The translations under genes were made by a program, and so were the position numbers. A stretch of 64,000 nucleotides of DNA from Burkholderia sp. PAMC 26561 (GTDB taxonomy: Bacteria > Pseudomonadota > Gammaproteobacteria > Burkholderiales > Burkholderiaceae): positions 1,302,001 through 1,366,000 of the forward strand of contig NZ_CP014306.1 of the NCBI RefSeq assembly GCF_001557535.2, given 5' to 3'. Under the pieces are notes generated by a model. It was given only the letters and a program-made list of their open reading frames with translations. It did not search any database and was not told where the DNA came from. Below are positions 10,873-21,799 of the stretch, in pieces (within the stretch, counting starts at the first letter, position 1; every line of letters begins with the position of its first letter).

Positions 10873-12155
10873 CGGACAAGTCTCCAGGGCGCGATTTTCG
10901 GCAACAGTAACATGCCGGGAATCGACAACGCCACGCAGACCATGAAGTACTCGAACCAGCCCGTCTGCGCCACGATAAAGCCGCTCGATGCCGACGCCAG
11001 CGTGCGCGGCACCGAAGCCAGGCTCGTGAAGAGCGCAAACTGCGTGGCCGTATAGCGCGGATCGGTCGTGCTCGCGATATACGCAACGAACGCCGCCGTG
11101 GTCAGGCCGGTCGCGAAAGTCTCGAAGCCGTAAAGCGTGGCCAGCGCGACAGGCGAGGGCCCGATCTTGGCCAGCCACGCAAAGCCGAGCGTGGACACGA
11201 TCTGCAGCACGCCGAAGATCCACAACCCGCGCCCGATACCGATCTTCACCAGCCACATCCCGCCCACGATTCCACCCGCGATGCTCGCCCAGAAAGCCAC
11301 GGTCTTGGCGATCACACCAATTTGCGTCTTGTTGAAGCCGATATCGAGGAAGAACGACGTGGACAGGGTGGTCGCCATCGAGTCGCCGAGCTTGTACAGG
11401 AAGATGAAGCCGAGGATCAGCAGCGCCGTGCGCCAGCCGTCACGCCCGATGAATTCCTTGAACGGATCGACGATCGCATCGCGCAGATTCTTGGGCGGCG
11501 TGCCGTGTATTTCCGGTTCTTTCACCACGAGCGTCAGCACGACGCCCGGCAACATGAACGCCGCCGTGACCATGAACACCGTGGACCACGGCAGATGGTC
11601 CGCCAGGATCAGTCCGAGCGAGCCCGGGATCAGCGCGGCGATCTTGTAGGCGTTCACGAAGACCGCGTTGCCGAGGCCCTGTTCGGTATCGGCGAGAAGT
11701 TCCCGGCGATACGCATCAATGGCAATGTCCTGGCTCGCCCCGAAAAACGCGACAAGCGCGGTCAGCGCGGCGACGGTCCAGATTTCCTGTTTCGGCGAGA
11801 TGAACCCGAGCGCTCCGATCGCCACGCCGACCAGCAGTTGCGTGACGATCATCCAGCCGCGCCGCCGGCCCGGATGCCATCCGGGCAGCCGCGGCACGTA
11901 GCGGTCCATCAGCGGCGCCCAGATGAACTTCCACGTGTACGGGAACTGGATCAGCGCAAAGAGGCCGATCTCCTTCAGATTCACGCCTTCGGTCCGCAAC
12001 CACGCCTGGACCAGGTAGATGAGCGTGAAAAGCGGCAACCCCGACGTGAAGCCAAGAAACACGCAAATCAGCATGCGTTTGTTGAGAAACGCACGCCAGC
12101 CGGGGCGATCTTCGTGAGCGGTTAGTGCGGGCGCCTCGTTTGGCGAGTTGGACAT
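10869..12155 (-). CDS. ampG: AmpG-type muropeptide permease (MFS)
   Basis: A 428-aa inner-membrane transporter with about 12 hydrophobic segments. N-terminal signature FLGFTSGLPLFTLIYLVQAWL and WKFIWAPLMDRYVPR are AmpG hallmarks. The family imports anhydromuropeptides for cell-wall recycling and thereby influences ampC beta-lactamase induction. Stop overlaps the start of the M48 protease. The ATG at 12155 gives the normal family length. Confidence 0.9.
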   Translation of the reverse strand: MSNSPNEAPALTAHEDRPGWRAFLNKRMLICVFLGFTSGLPLFTLIYLVQAWLRTEGVNLKEIGLFALIQFPYTWKFIWAPLMDRYVPRLPGWHPGRRRGWMIVTQLLVGVAIGALGFISPKQEIWTVAALTALVAFFGASQDIAIDAYRRELLADTEQGLGNAVFVNAYKIAALIPGSLGLILADHLPWSTVFMVTAAFMLPGVVLTLVVKEPEIHGTPPKNLRDAIVDPFKEFIGRDGWRTALLILGFIFLYKLGDSMATTLSTSFFLDIGFNKTQIGVIAKTVAFWASIAGGIVGGMWLVKIGIGRGLWIFGVLQIVSTLGFAWLAKIGPSPVALATLYGFETFATGLTTAAFVAYIASTTDPRYTATQFALFTSLASVPRTLASASSGFIVAQTGWFEYFMVCVALSIPGMLLLPKIAPWRLVR

Positions 12156-12210
12156 ATGAAATCAGTGTGATGCAGTGGGCGATGCGCCAAGCGGTGAACG
12201 GGCGATCAGT

Positions 12211-12819
12211 TCAGCTACGCTTCACGCGATAGACCGCAAGGCTACCACGCCAGTTCGCGCCCCAGCGGATCGACTGGCCGCCATGCAGCACGGCGCGATC
12301 GAGGATCTCGATACCCACTTCCGGCGCCAGCGCCTCGAAGTCCTGGATGGTCAGCACACGCACGTTCGGCGTGTTGTGCCATTGATAAGGCAGGGTCTTC
12401 GATACCGGCATGCGCCCCTGCAGCACGGTCAGCCTGTGCCGCCAGTAGCCGAAGTTCGGGAACGACACAATGCATTCACGCCCGACGCGCACGGTTTCGC
12501 GCAGGATGGCGGCGGTCTGGTGGATGGTTTGAAGGGTCTGCGAAAGGATCGCGAAGTCGAAGCTCCCGTCCTCGAAAAGGCGCAGCCCGTCTTCCAGATT
12601 CTGCTGGATGACGTTGACGCCTTTTTGCGCGCAGGCAAGGACGCCGGCGTCATTGATTTCGATGCCGTAGCCGGTGACATCGAGTTCTTCGCCCAGGAGC
12701 GAGAGCAGCGACCCGTCGCCGCATCCCAGATCCAGCACCGACGAGTTCGGCTCGACCCAACGCGCAATGGCCCGAAAGTCCGAGCGCAGGGAAAGTGAAT
12801 CCAGCGTGATTTGGTTCAT
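12211..12819 (-). CDS. metW: Methionine biosynthesis protein MetW
   Basis: A 202-aa small SAM-dependent-methyltransferase-fold protein. Motif I is [15 protein letters not shown], and the [20 protein letters not shown] segment is characteristic of MetW. In proteobacteria that use MetX, metW almost always follows metX and is needed for methionine synthesis. Here it starts inside the metX stop (4-nt overlap). Confidence 0.95.
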   Translation of the reverse strand: MNQITLDSLSLRSDFRAIARWVEPNSSVLDLGCGDGSLLSLLGEELDVTGYGIEINDAGVLACAQKGVNVIQQNLEDGLRLFEDGSFDFAILSQTLQTIHQTAAILRETVRVGRECIVSFPNFGYWRHRLTVLQGRMPVSKTLPYQWHNTPNVRVLTIQDFEALAPEVGIEILDRAVLHGGQSIRWGANWRGSLAVYRVKRS

Positions 12820-13961
12820 GCACCCACCTCGGCGGCAATGCGTTCGTAATAGGCGCGCATCAGGTTGTGATAGCGGGCGTCGTCGAGCAGGAAGGCGTCG
12901 TGGCCATGCGGTGCATCGATTTCGGCGTAGCTCACCGTGCGTTTATGGTCGAGCAGCGCTTTCACGAGTTCCCGCGAACGCGCCGGCGCGAACCGCCAGT
13001 CGGTCGAGAAACTCGCAATCAGGTATTTGGCCGTCGTGTGCGCGAGCGATTTGGTCAGGTCGCCATCGAAGGCCTTGGCGGGATCGAAATAGTCGAGCGC
13101 CCGTGTGATGAGCAGGTAGGTGTTGGCATCGAAGTATTCGGCGAATTTGTCGCCTTGATACCGGAGGTAGGACTCGACTTCGAATTCGACATCGAAATTG
13201 AAGTTGTACGCGTCCAGCGCGCCTTCCGCCCGGCGCAACGCGCGGCCGAATTTCGCGGCCATGTCGTCGTCCGACAGATACGTGATGTGCCCGATCATGC
13301 GCGCTACGCGCAAGCCCCGGCGCGGCTTCACGTTGTGCGCGTAATAATCGCCGCCGTGGAAGTCGGGATCGGAAAGGATCGCCGAGCGCGCGACTTCATT
13401 GAACGCGATGTTCTGCGCGGACAGCTTCGGTGTCGATGCCACCACGATGCAATGCGCCACGCGCGCCGGATACATCATGCTCCACGCGAGCGCCTGCATG
13501 CCGCCGAGACTTCCGCCCATGACGGCCGCGAATGTTTCGATGCCGTACAGGTCCGCTACGCGTGCCTGAGCGTGGACCCAGTCTTCGACGGTGACCACGG
13601 GAAAGCTCGCGCCATAGGGTTTGCCGGTGGTGGCGTTGATGCTCATCGGCCCGGTCGAGCCGAAGCACGAACCCAGGTTATTCACGCCAATGACAAAGAA
13701 CTTGTTCGTGTCGAGTGGCTTGCCGGGACCGACCATGTTGTCCCACCAGCCGACGTTCTTGGGGTCATCGGCATAAACACCGGCCACGTGATGCGATGCG
13801 TTGAGCGCGTGACAGACCAGCACGGCGTTGGAGCGTGCGGCGTTGAGCGTGCCGTAGGTTTCGACAACGAGATCGTAATCGCCGAGCAGACTGCCGTTCT
13901 GCATGCGCAGCGGCTCGGTGAAATGCAGTGTCCGGGGAGTGACGATACCGATTGATTCCAT
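12816..13961 (-). CDS. metX: Homoserine O-acyltransferase MetX
   Basis: A 381-aa alpha/beta hydrolase that acylates homoserine (acetyl- or succinyl-CoA; not decidable by eye), the first committed step of methionine synthesis. The nucleophile elbow is [17 protein letters not shown], the catalytic Asp region [12 protein letters not shown], and the catalytic His [12 protein letters not shown]. The ATG at 13961 has AGGCGG a few bases upstream. It leads the metXW operon and sits about 75 nt downstream of a SAM-II-like riboswitch, which fits feedback control by SAM. Confidence 0.97.
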   Translation of the reverse strand: MESIGIVTPRTLHFTEPLRMQNGSLLGDYDLVVETYGTLNAARSNAVLVCHALNASHHVAGVYADDPKNVGWWDNMVGPGKPLDTNKFFVIGVNNLGSCFGSTGPMSINATTGKPYGASFPVVTVEDWVHAQARVADLYGIETFAAVMGGSLGGMQALAWSMMYPARVAHCIVVASTPKLSAQNIAFNEVARSAILSDPDFHGGDYYAHNVKPRRGLRVARMIGHITYLSDDDMAAKFGRALRRAEGALDAYNFNFDVEFEVESYLRYQGDKFAEYFDANTYLLITRALDYFDPAKAFDGDLTKSLAHTTAKYLIASFSTDWRFAPARSRELVKALLDHKRTVSYAEIDAPHGHDAFLLDDARYHNLMRAYYERIAAEVGA

Positions 13962-14027
13962 TCATCCGCCTAGAGAAAACAAGGGCGGCTAAACGGCGTC
14001 GGCGATGCGCGGATCAAGACAAGCAGC

Positions 14028-14051
14028 GCGGCTGACAACCTCTTTAGCCGC
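14028..14051 (-). promoter_or_regulatory. Possible switching hairpin of the metX riboswitch
   Basis: GCGGCT, inside the conserved 3' strand of the aptamer (14051-14046), can instead pair with AGCCGC (14033-14028). The two folds are mutually exclusive, so this is a candidate expression platform. No U-run follows, so a translational or Rho-linked mechanism is more likely than intrinsic termination. Inference from pairing only. Confidence 0.4.
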
Positions 14052-14111
14052 ATTTATAGTGAACCGGGTCAGGGTTCGCGCGCCCGCAATCGAGTCAGCA
14101 AATCGGCGCGA
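14039..14111 (-). ncRNA. SAM-II riboswitch (metX leader)
   Basis: Read on the minus strand, P1 is CGCGCC (14110-14105) pairing with GGCGCG (14084-14079). The loop starts GATTTG and contains ATTGC, followed by ATAAATGCGGCTAAAGAGG at the 3' end. These conserved blocks (GAUUU, UUGC, UAAA, GCUAAAG) are what I know of the SAM-II (metA-type) pseudoknot aptamer. The loop before the 3' strand carries an extra 5-bp hairpin, GAACC/GGTTC. A TATAAT box at 14139-14134 places the transcript start just before P1. The expected effect is repression of metX when SAM is high. Confidence 0.8.
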
Positions 14112-14133
14112 TGAAACATGTTGCATGGGGAGG

Positions 14134-14139
14134 ATTATA
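14134..14139 (-). promoter_or_regulatory. -10 element of the metX promoter
   Basis: TATAAT on the minus strand, 23 nt upstream of the riboswitch P1. The -35 region is poor. The position gives a start point only a few bases before the aptamer, as expected for a riboswitch leader. Apart from the riboswitch, the 393-bp gap 13962-14354 holds nothing else that I recognise. Confidence 0.5.
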
Positions 14140-14354
14140 TCGGAAAAAGCCGAAAGAGCCGCTCGGCGCCCCTGATCGCGAGGTTGTCGGGTTGCAATAC
14201 TAAGAAACGTCCGATTCGGAAAAGGAGTTTCCGGGGATAGGGTTACTGCTCTGCATCCTGGCACGGTCTGCGATGAACGCGCCGTTATCCGCAAGGTTTC
14301 GCGCATCTTGCCTTTATTGGGCAATGCAGATCATCCAGGGCCAAAGGATCGACT

Positions 14355-15362
14355 TTGACAGTACCCTTCGCCGCACGTTTCTGCCGCAAGAACGCAACGC
14401 TGCGGTGGCTAATGACCGGAACGCTGGCCGCCATGCTGCTCACCGCCTGTGGCAAGACGGACGAGCCCGTCGCGATCGTGCCCATTCAGGACAGTCAGAC
14501 GCCCATATTCATGTCGGTTGAAGCGGGTGCACGGACGTATCGGATGGTTTTCGACACGGGTGCGTCGTACACCGTCATCGATTCGCGCACCGCAACACGC
14601 GATCTGCGTCCCATGAGCGACGCAGCGTTGTCAGCCTGGACTCGATTCGGGGAACCACTCGGCAAGTCCGTTTCCTTGCTTGAGGGGTCTGCCACAATTC
14701 GCTATTACGAGTCGCCTGCGCTCCGTTACGGGCAGTGGGCCGTGGCTTCCCGCGGCATCGCGCCGGCTATCGACTTGCCGTTGCTCACACAATGGTCGAT
14801 GGATCTGGGTGCGCGTGTAGACGGCGCAGTGGGCGCCGCGACCCTCTCCACGCTCAACTGGGTACTGAATCGCCGCGACCGCAGGCTGGAAGGCTATCGC
14901 TTCAGTTCGAAAATGTTCCGCGCTGAGAGCACAGGCATGACATGCGTGCCAATGCTCACGCTTCCCGAAGGGACGCCCGCCATATCGATAGAGATTGATG
15001 GCCATCCGGCCGTCATGACAATCGACACAGGATATATAGGCAATACCAGCGGAGGACTCTCGGTCGGCGATATCGCGACACTGCGTTACTTGAGCGCGTT
15101 GGCCGGCGAAATGACAATCGACAAACCCGGCGCTGATCGCGACGCAAAGGGGAAGCCGGTCGTTGTGGTCAAGACGAAGCCCGTGTCACTGGCGAGCCTC
15201 AGCATGGACGGGCTTGTGTTCCAGCAGACCGGGGTGGCTTCGGCTCGACTCGGCCTCGGCTTTCTTTACAAGTTCGAGAAGATTGCTCTCAACTTCGATC
15301 GGCATCGATTCTGCTTTTCCGCGCTGGCGCAAACGGCGCCTGACGCCTTGCCCACGCCTTGA
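14355..15362 (+). CDS. Lipoprotein with two retropepsin-like DTG motifs
   Basis: A 335-aa protein with a lipoprotein signal peptide ending in the lipobox LLTAC. The mature part has FDTGAS (about residue 70) and a second TIDTGY (about residue 220), the aspartic-protease-like active-site pattern of clan AA. The segment GYRFSSKMFRAESTGMTCVPM is shared with the next gene. It is probably an outer-membrane or periplasmic aspartyl-protease-fold protein; substrate and activity are unknown. It is followed after under 100 bp by a paralogue, a tandem duplication. Confidence 0.75.
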   Translation: MTVPFAARFCRKNATLRWLMTGTLAAMLLTACGKTDEPVAIVPIQDSQTPIFMSVEAGARTYRMVFDTGASYTVIDSRTATRDLRPMSDAALSAWTRFGEPLGKSVSLLEGSATIRYYESPALRYGQWAVASRGIAPAIDLPLLTQWSMDLGARVDGAVGAATLSTLNWVLNRRDRRLEGYRFSSKMFRAESTGMTCVPMLTLPEGTPAISIEIDGHPAVMTIDTGYIGNTSGGLSVGDIATLRYLSALAGEMTIDKPGADRDAKGKPVVVVKTKPVSLASLSMDGLVFQQTGVASARLGLGFLYKFEKIALNFDRHRFCFSALAQTAPDALPTP

Positions 15363-15458
15363 TCTGCATTGCACGACGTGAGCTCCCATTCAGCCTGGTC
15401 ACGTCGTTTTGCTTTGATCGCCGTTGCTGCATCTACCGGCCCAACCGTGACGAGTGCC

Positions 15459-16481
15459 ATGATCGAATCACATTCGCATACGAAATCCATCACCCTCCGG
15501 TTTCGTCTGGCCGTGGTCATTGCGGCAGGCGTTTTACTGAGCGCCTGTTCGCCGCAGGACGATGCCGTCGTCATCTTTCCGATTCAAAAAGAGCCAAAGC
15601 TGCCGATGCTCGTCAAGGTCGTGGCGGGCGCGTCGACATACCAGTTGGTCTTCGCGACGGGAAACAACGCGACCACCGTCGATGCCGGCATCGCCGCACG
15701 CGACCTGACTCCGCTGACAAGCAGGGACCGGGCTGCGTTTGAAAAGAACGGCGAATGGTTTCTTGACCGGACAGGTTTCACCGGTCAGATTGGTTACTAC
15801 GACGGCGTGTCCATGAGCCGCGAGGACTGGAAAATTCCATCCGACAAGATCATTGCCGCGCTGGATTACGGACCTACTGCCAAGCTACTCGGCGTTCAGG
15901 TTGACGGAATGCTGGGCGCGCCGGCTATCGCAACGCTGAACTGGATCTGGGATCGCCAGGCGGGCGATGTCCGTGGGTATCTCTTCGATTCAGTATTCTT
16001 CGCCAAAAAGCGCGATAAGTTGACGTGCGTGCCCATGGAGACGCAGCTTAGCGGCGCGCCCGGCATACAGATCGTGCTCGGTGGTCAGCCGGTCTGGTTC
16101 GACCTGGACACGCTTGTGCTCGGGCGCCTGAGCGGTGTCCTGTCGCAGGCAGACGCCATACGTCTGCGGCAAGGCGGAGCCGTTGCGGCTGAGGTGAACT
16201 ACTCTCCCCCGGGCAATGGCGGATCGCAGGCCAGTCATTCGCTGCTGAAGCTGAAGCCGGGATCGCTGGCGAACATCGCGGCCGAGGGGCTGGCATTCGA
16301 CGAGGCCATGCCTGGCGACTCGTCCAAGCTGGGCATGGTGTTTCTAAGCAAGTTCGAGAAAGCGGCTTTCGATTTCAGCGATCACCGCTTTTGTTTTCCC
16401 GCGACAACGCGCCTTGCGCCGGATAAATTTCCCACGCAGGCCGAAGTCAGGCAGATCGAAAGAGCGCAGTCGGCTCGCTGA
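15459..16481 (+). CDS. Paralogous lipoprotein, protease fold with degraded motifs
   Basis: A 340-aa lipoprotein (lipobox LLSAC) that aligns through its length with the previous gene: PIQKEPKLPMLVKVVAGASTYQLVF against its PIQDSQTPIFMSVEAGARTYRMVF. The first DTG is FATG and the second has become DLDTLV, so both catalytic Asp positions are altered. I chose the ATG at 15459, just before the signal peptide; a TTG at 15369 is possible. It is probably a non-catalytic binding or structural partner. Function unknown. Confidence 0.7.
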   Translation: MIESHSHTKSITLRFRLAVVIAAGVLLSACSPQDDAVVIFPIQKEPKLPMLVKVVAGASTYQLVFATGNNATTVDAGIAARDLTPLTSRDRAAFEKNGEWFLDRTGFTGQIGYYDGVSMSREDWKIPSDKIIAALDYGPTAKLLGVQVDGMLGAPAIATLNWIWDRQAGDVRGYLFDSVFFAKKRDKLTCVPMETQLSGAPGIQIVLGGQPVWFDLDTLVLGRLSGVLSQADAIRLRQGGAVAAEVNYSPPGNGGSQASHSLLKLKPGSLANIAAEGLAFDEAMPGDSSKLGMVFLSKFEKAAFDFSDHRFCFPATTRLAPDKFPTQAEVRQIERAQSAR

Positions 16482-16514
16482 TTGTTGAAAATAAACCTGT
16501 CCCGCGCGGCCAGT

Positions 16515-18199
<1,685 letters not shown>

Positions 18200-18380
18200 T
18201 TAAACAGGCGGAATTGTACAGGACTGACGCGCTGCATCAGGCGTTTGGCGTTGTATTCACCATTGCAATTGCGCAACGGAGGCAGACGGGCGCCTGGCCG
18301 CTCCAGTGTGGGGCGGGAGCATGAAACCAGGTTGTTCGCGCGAGCTGCGAAACCGCTTTCACTCGATTCTCCTCGATACC

Positions 18381-18584
18381 ATGACCGATACGCGTTCAGG
18401 ATCCTCTGCATTGCAACATTGTGCACGCTGCGGGGCGGATTTTCGTTGCGGCAGCCAGTCGGGCGATGCCACATGCTGGTGCGCATCGATGCCGGTCTTG
18501 CCGGCCGACCGCCTGGAGCCTCGGCTGACGTGTCTTTGTCCCGCGTGCCTGAGCGAGAAAATCGGTCGCATCGTGCAAAAATAA
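18381..18584 (+). CDS. Small cysteine-rich CWC protein
   Basis: A 67-aa protein with the cysteine pattern CARCGADFRCG...CWC...CLCPACL, which defines the cysteine-rich CWC family. Eight cysteines suggest metal binding. The start at MTDTRSGS is chosen from the family; an upstream in-frame opening has no support. Function is unknown. A bidirectional terminator hairpin follows directly. Confidence 0.75.
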   Translation: MTDTRSGSSALQHCARCGADFRCGSQSGDATCWCASMPVLPADRLEPRLTCLCPACLSEKIGRIVQK

Positions 18585-18615
18585 AACGGCGACCCGGTTG
18601 CCCGAATCGCCGTTT
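18584..18615. terminator. Hairpin terminator between CWC gene and TPR gene
   Basis: AAACGGCGA and TCGCCGTTT form a 9-bp stem with a 14-nt loop between two convergent genes. A/T runs flank it on both sides, so it can serve both strands. Confidence 0.65.
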
Positions 18616-18642
18616 GCGCGTGGCTGAAACCCGCCAGACGCC

Positions 18643-20355
18643 TTACGCGGAGGTTTTCTTCGCCATGCGCTTGCGTGGCGCCGCGCCGGTGTGCGTCGCC
18701 GCGAGCAATGCCAGATCGCGGGCGACGTCGCTCATGACCGGCTCCCACTGCCCGAAGTTTTGCTGCCGATACAGCTTGGCTGTCGGATACCACGGGCTGT
18801 CCGTGCGTTCGAGTTGCCAGACCCAGTGGGGATTGACGTCGAGCAAAATCCACGTCGGCTTGCCGAGCGCGGCTGCCAGATGCGCCACGCTCGTGCACAC
18901 GGTGATCACGAGATCCAGTGAATCGATGAACGCAGCGGTGTCGTCGAAGGTTTCGAACTTTCCGGTGCGATCGGCGATTTCGAAACCGCCGTCCCGAGCC
19001 GTCGATACCGCGCCCGACGCATCTTTTTGCAGCGAGAAAAACGCGACGTTTTCGATACCCTTGAACGCCTGCGCATACCGGTCGATACCCACGCTGCGGA
19101 ACATATTGCGCTGATGGTTCTCGCTGCCACTCCATACGAGGCCGACGCGCAGGCGTTTGTCAGCGGCGAACTCAGTGCGCCAATCGGCGGCGAGGTCGGC
19201 GTCGGCTGCGAGATAGGCCTTTTTCGACGGAATCGTGTCCTCTTCAATGCCGAAATGCAGAGGCAGGCTCAGCAGCGGGAAATGAAAATCAAACTCGGGC
19301 AGCGGGCTGTCGTGTGGCACGCATTCAACGTTCTTTGGCGCCAAGCGCGCCATCAGCGGATATACGGCTTTGAACGCGGCCCAAACAAGATTGCCGCCTT
19401 GAGCGTTCACTTTCTTCGTCAGCATGGGGACAAAGCGTGAAAACTGCAGCGCGTCGCCGAAACCCTGTTCGCCCCACAGCAGCAATGTTTTGCCCTTCAA
19501 CGATTCTCCGTTCCAGCGCGGCACATTGAATTCGGGATATGAATTGCGCAACTCGCTGGACCCGTCCCAACGCGCTTCGAAATTGGCCCAACCGCGCGCA
19601 TAGTTGCCCTGCACGAGATCGAGAATGGACAAGTTGAACGGAAGTCGCGCCACTTGCGGCGCGATGTCAGCCGCGGCCTTGGCGGCCTCAGTCGCCTCTT
19701 CCCAGCGCTGCGCCTCTTTCAACGCAAGGCTGTAGTTGGACAATGCCAGTGCGTTCGCCGGATCGATCTGGACCGCGCGCTTGCCCGCCGCGAGTGCATG
19801 CTCAAGCTCCCGGCGGCGCGGATACATCCGCGTCAAATTCGTCCACGCCTCGATATCCGAAGAATTTGCGGCTACGGCTTCTTCAAGAAGCTTCAGCGCA
19901 TCGGATTCACGGCCGGTGACTTCGTAGGCGACGGCCAGGTTATTGCGCAGGGTCGGGACGGATGCATCGATGGCATGTGCGCGTTCGTAGAACGAGATGG
20001 CTTCCGCGTGACGGTTGGCGAGCTGAAGGGCATAACCCAGATGCCAAAGCGCGAGCGCATGTTGCGGATGGGTATTGACGAGTTGCGCGCCAAGCTGGAT
20101 GGCCTCGGCAAGGCGCTTCTGCTTCAACAACGAGTCGATGAGATCCAGCACGGTTTCCGCGCGCGCGGGTTCGAGCAGCGTTGCAGCATGCAGCCACGTG
20201 GAACGCTCCGCCTGGTTGCCATGGGCACCGGCGATTTTGGCGTTCTCAAGATAAGCGGGCAGGACGCGCGAGATAATGGATTCCTGGCCGGCGTCTTGAA
20301 TGAGTGGCGTTTCGCTCAAAAGCGCGTCGGGACGGGACGATTGGCTGCGATTCAT
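18643..20355 (-). CDS. TPR protein with glycosyltransferase-like C-terminal domain
   Basis: About 570 aa. The N-terminal half has tandem tetratricopeptide repeats (residues about 60-250, with units such as ALWHLGYALQLANRHAEAISFYERA). The C-terminal half resembles the glycosyltransferase-9/41-like domain found in many TPR proteins: LRVGLVWSGSENHQRN, then DLVITVCTSVAHLAAALGKPTWILL. No signal peptide. It may modify or bind a glycan or protein partner; the substrate is unknown. The start at MNRSQSS (20355) is preferred; a longer frame opens at 20415. Confidence 0.75.
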   Translation of the reverse strand: MNRSQSSRPDALLSETPLIQDAGQESIISRVLPAYLENAKIAGAHGNQAERSTWLHAATLLEPARAETVLDLIDSLLKQKRLAEAIQLGAQLVNTHPQHALALWHLGYALQLANRHAEAISFYERAHAIDASVPTLRNNLAVAYEVTGRESDALKLLEEAVAANSSDIEAWTNLTRMYPRRRELEHALAAGKRAVQIDPANALALSNYSLALKEAQRWEEATEAAKAAADIAPQVARLPFNLSILDLVQGNYARGWANFEARWDGSSELRNSYPEFNVPRWNGESLKGKTLLLWGEQGFGDALQFSRFVPMLTKKVNAQGGNLVWAAFKAVYPLMARLAPKNVECVPHDSPLPEFDFHFPLLSLPLHFGIEEDTIPSKKAYLAADADLAADWRTEFAADKRLRVGLVWSGSENHQRNMFRSVGIDRYAQAFKGIENVAFFSLQKDASGAVSTARDGGFEIADRTGKFETFDDTAAFIDSLDLVITVCTSVAHLAAALGKPTWILLDVNPHWVWQLERTDSPWYPTAKLYRQQNFGQWEPVMSDVARDLALLAATHTGAAPRKRMAKKTSA

Positions 20356-20464
20356 AGATGATTGTGCGGCCGGGCCGCCCTGTACGAGACAACATCCGAT
20401 GGTGCGGCAATTCATCGATCGCGGCCATTAGACTATTCTGAAATTAAGCGCGACGATTACTGAA

Positions 20465-21799
20465 ATGCATCGAATCACGACCACGGGCCGCGTCAATCTC
20501 GGTCACCTTTTCTGGCTTCGCAGCCTTGCGATCATCGGTCAACTGGTGACGATTGCGGTCGTTCAGACTTTCTACGGCGCGCATCTCCCGATGGCAGCAA
20601 TGCTGACCATCATTTCGCTCGAAGTCATGTTCAACGCAATCACGTGGACCCGTGTCATGCGCGCGCGGCCCGAGACCAATCTCGAATTGTTCGGACAACT
20701 TTGGGTCGATCTCGGCGCGTTGTCCGCGCTGCTGTTCCTGAGCGGAGGCGCGACGAATCCTTTCGTCACGTTGTATCTGCCGTCGCTGGCAATCGCGGCC
20801 GCGGTGCTACCGTGGAATCTGTCGGTCTGGCTGGCGTTGTTCGCCGTGGCTTGCTATGCGCTGCTCACCGTCAGCTACGTGCCGCTCAATATGGAAGATC
20901 CGCTGAACCTGTTCGAGTATTTCCGGATCGGGTTGTGGGTGAACTTCATGGTGAGCGTGGGTTTGATCGGGTGGTTCGTCGCGCGGATGTCGCGGGCGTT
21001 GCGAGCGCGCGATTTCGCTCTGGCCGATGCCCAGGAGCGCCTGCTGCGCGACGAACGCGCCGTTGCGCTCGGCGTTCAGGCCGCGACCGTCGCACACGAA
21101 ATCGGCACGCCGTTATCGACCATTGCAATGCTCAGCGAGGAACTCCGCGATTCGGCGCGTCACGATCCGCATCTCGCGCCGTATGCGGCGGACATCGAAT
21201 TGCTCGAGCAGCAAATGGGCTTGTGCACGTCGGCGCTCGCGCGCCTGCGCAGCCGCGCAAGTGAACCGCCGCCGCGGCAATCGCTGGATGACTGGCTGCA
21301 CGGGTTTGTCGAACAATGGCGGCTGCGCCACCCGCACGTGCGCTTCGAGCTGATCGAAGCCGAGGAGCACAAGCGCGCAAGCCTATTCCTGAGTGATCCG
21401 GTCGCGGTCGGCCAGATCCTGACCATTCTGCTGGATAATGCGGCCCGGGCCAGCAGCAATTCAGTGACGCTCGCGACATCGGCGGCGCGGCATCTTGGCG
21501 AGCCCGTGATTCAATTCGATGTACGCGACCAGGGCCCCGGCATTCCCGCCGGGCTGCGCGGCTCGCTCGGCGCGACGCCGGTCGACAGCACGCAAGGCGG
21601 TCACGGCGTCGGCTTGTATCTGGCATTCTCGGCGGCAGCGCGGCTCGGCGGGTCGATCGAGCTGACGGCGGCAAGCCCTCGCGGCACGCACGCAATCCTG
21701 CGTCTCGCCGATACAAGCGCCCCCGAATCGCGTGACAAAGCAGCAAGGACGGGCCGCGGCGGTATCGCGGCATCCGTCTCCACGGAGAAAAGAGCATGA
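20465..21799 (+). CDS. regB: RegB/PrrB-type redox sensor histidine kinase
   Basis: A 444-aa membrane histidine kinase. It has six N-terminal membrane segments, and the quinone-binding motif GGATNPF sits in LFLSGGATNPFVTLYLP. The H-box is VAHEIGTPLSTIAML, the N-box ILTILLDNAARAS, and the G-boxes DQGPGIP and GGHGVGLYLAFS. A cysteine in EQQMGLCTSALARL lies where the redox-active Cys of RegB is found after the H-box. It is translationally coupled (4-nt overlap) to the RegA-like regulator. It is expected to sense quinone-pool and oxygen state. Confidence 0.9.
   Translation: MHRITTTGRVNLGHLFWLRSLAIIGQLVTIAVVQTFYGAHLPMAAMLTIISLEVMFNAITWTRVMRARPETNLELFGQLWVDLGALSALLFLSGGATNPFVTLYLPSLAIAAAVLPWNLSVWLALFAVACYALLTVSYVPLNMEDPLNLFEYFRIGLWVNFMVSVGLIGWFVARMSRALRARDFALADAQERLLRDERAVALGVQAATVAHEIGTPLSTIAMLSEELRDSARHDPHLAPYAADIELLEQQMGLCTSALARLRSRASEPPPRQSLDDWLHGFVEQWRLRHPHVRFELIEAEEHKRASLFLSDPVAVGQILTILLDNAARASSNSVTLATSAARHLGEPVIQFDVRDQGPGIPAGLRGSLGATPVDSTQGGHGVGLYLAFSAAARLGGSIELTAASPRGTHAILRLADTSAPESRDKAARTGRGGIAASVSTEKRA

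Noticed and set aside
13989..14324. Open frame on the minus strand across the metX leader, including a 45-codon stretch from an ATG at about 14126
   Set aside because: It lies over the SAM-II aptamer, has no ribosome-binding site and resembles no protein. The sequence is better explained by RNA structure. A leader peptide cannot be fully excluded.
15369..15458. N-terminal extension of the second lipoprotein from a TTG codon
   Set aside because: It would add a second hydrophobic stretch before a perfectly good signal peptide; the ATG at 15459 fits better.
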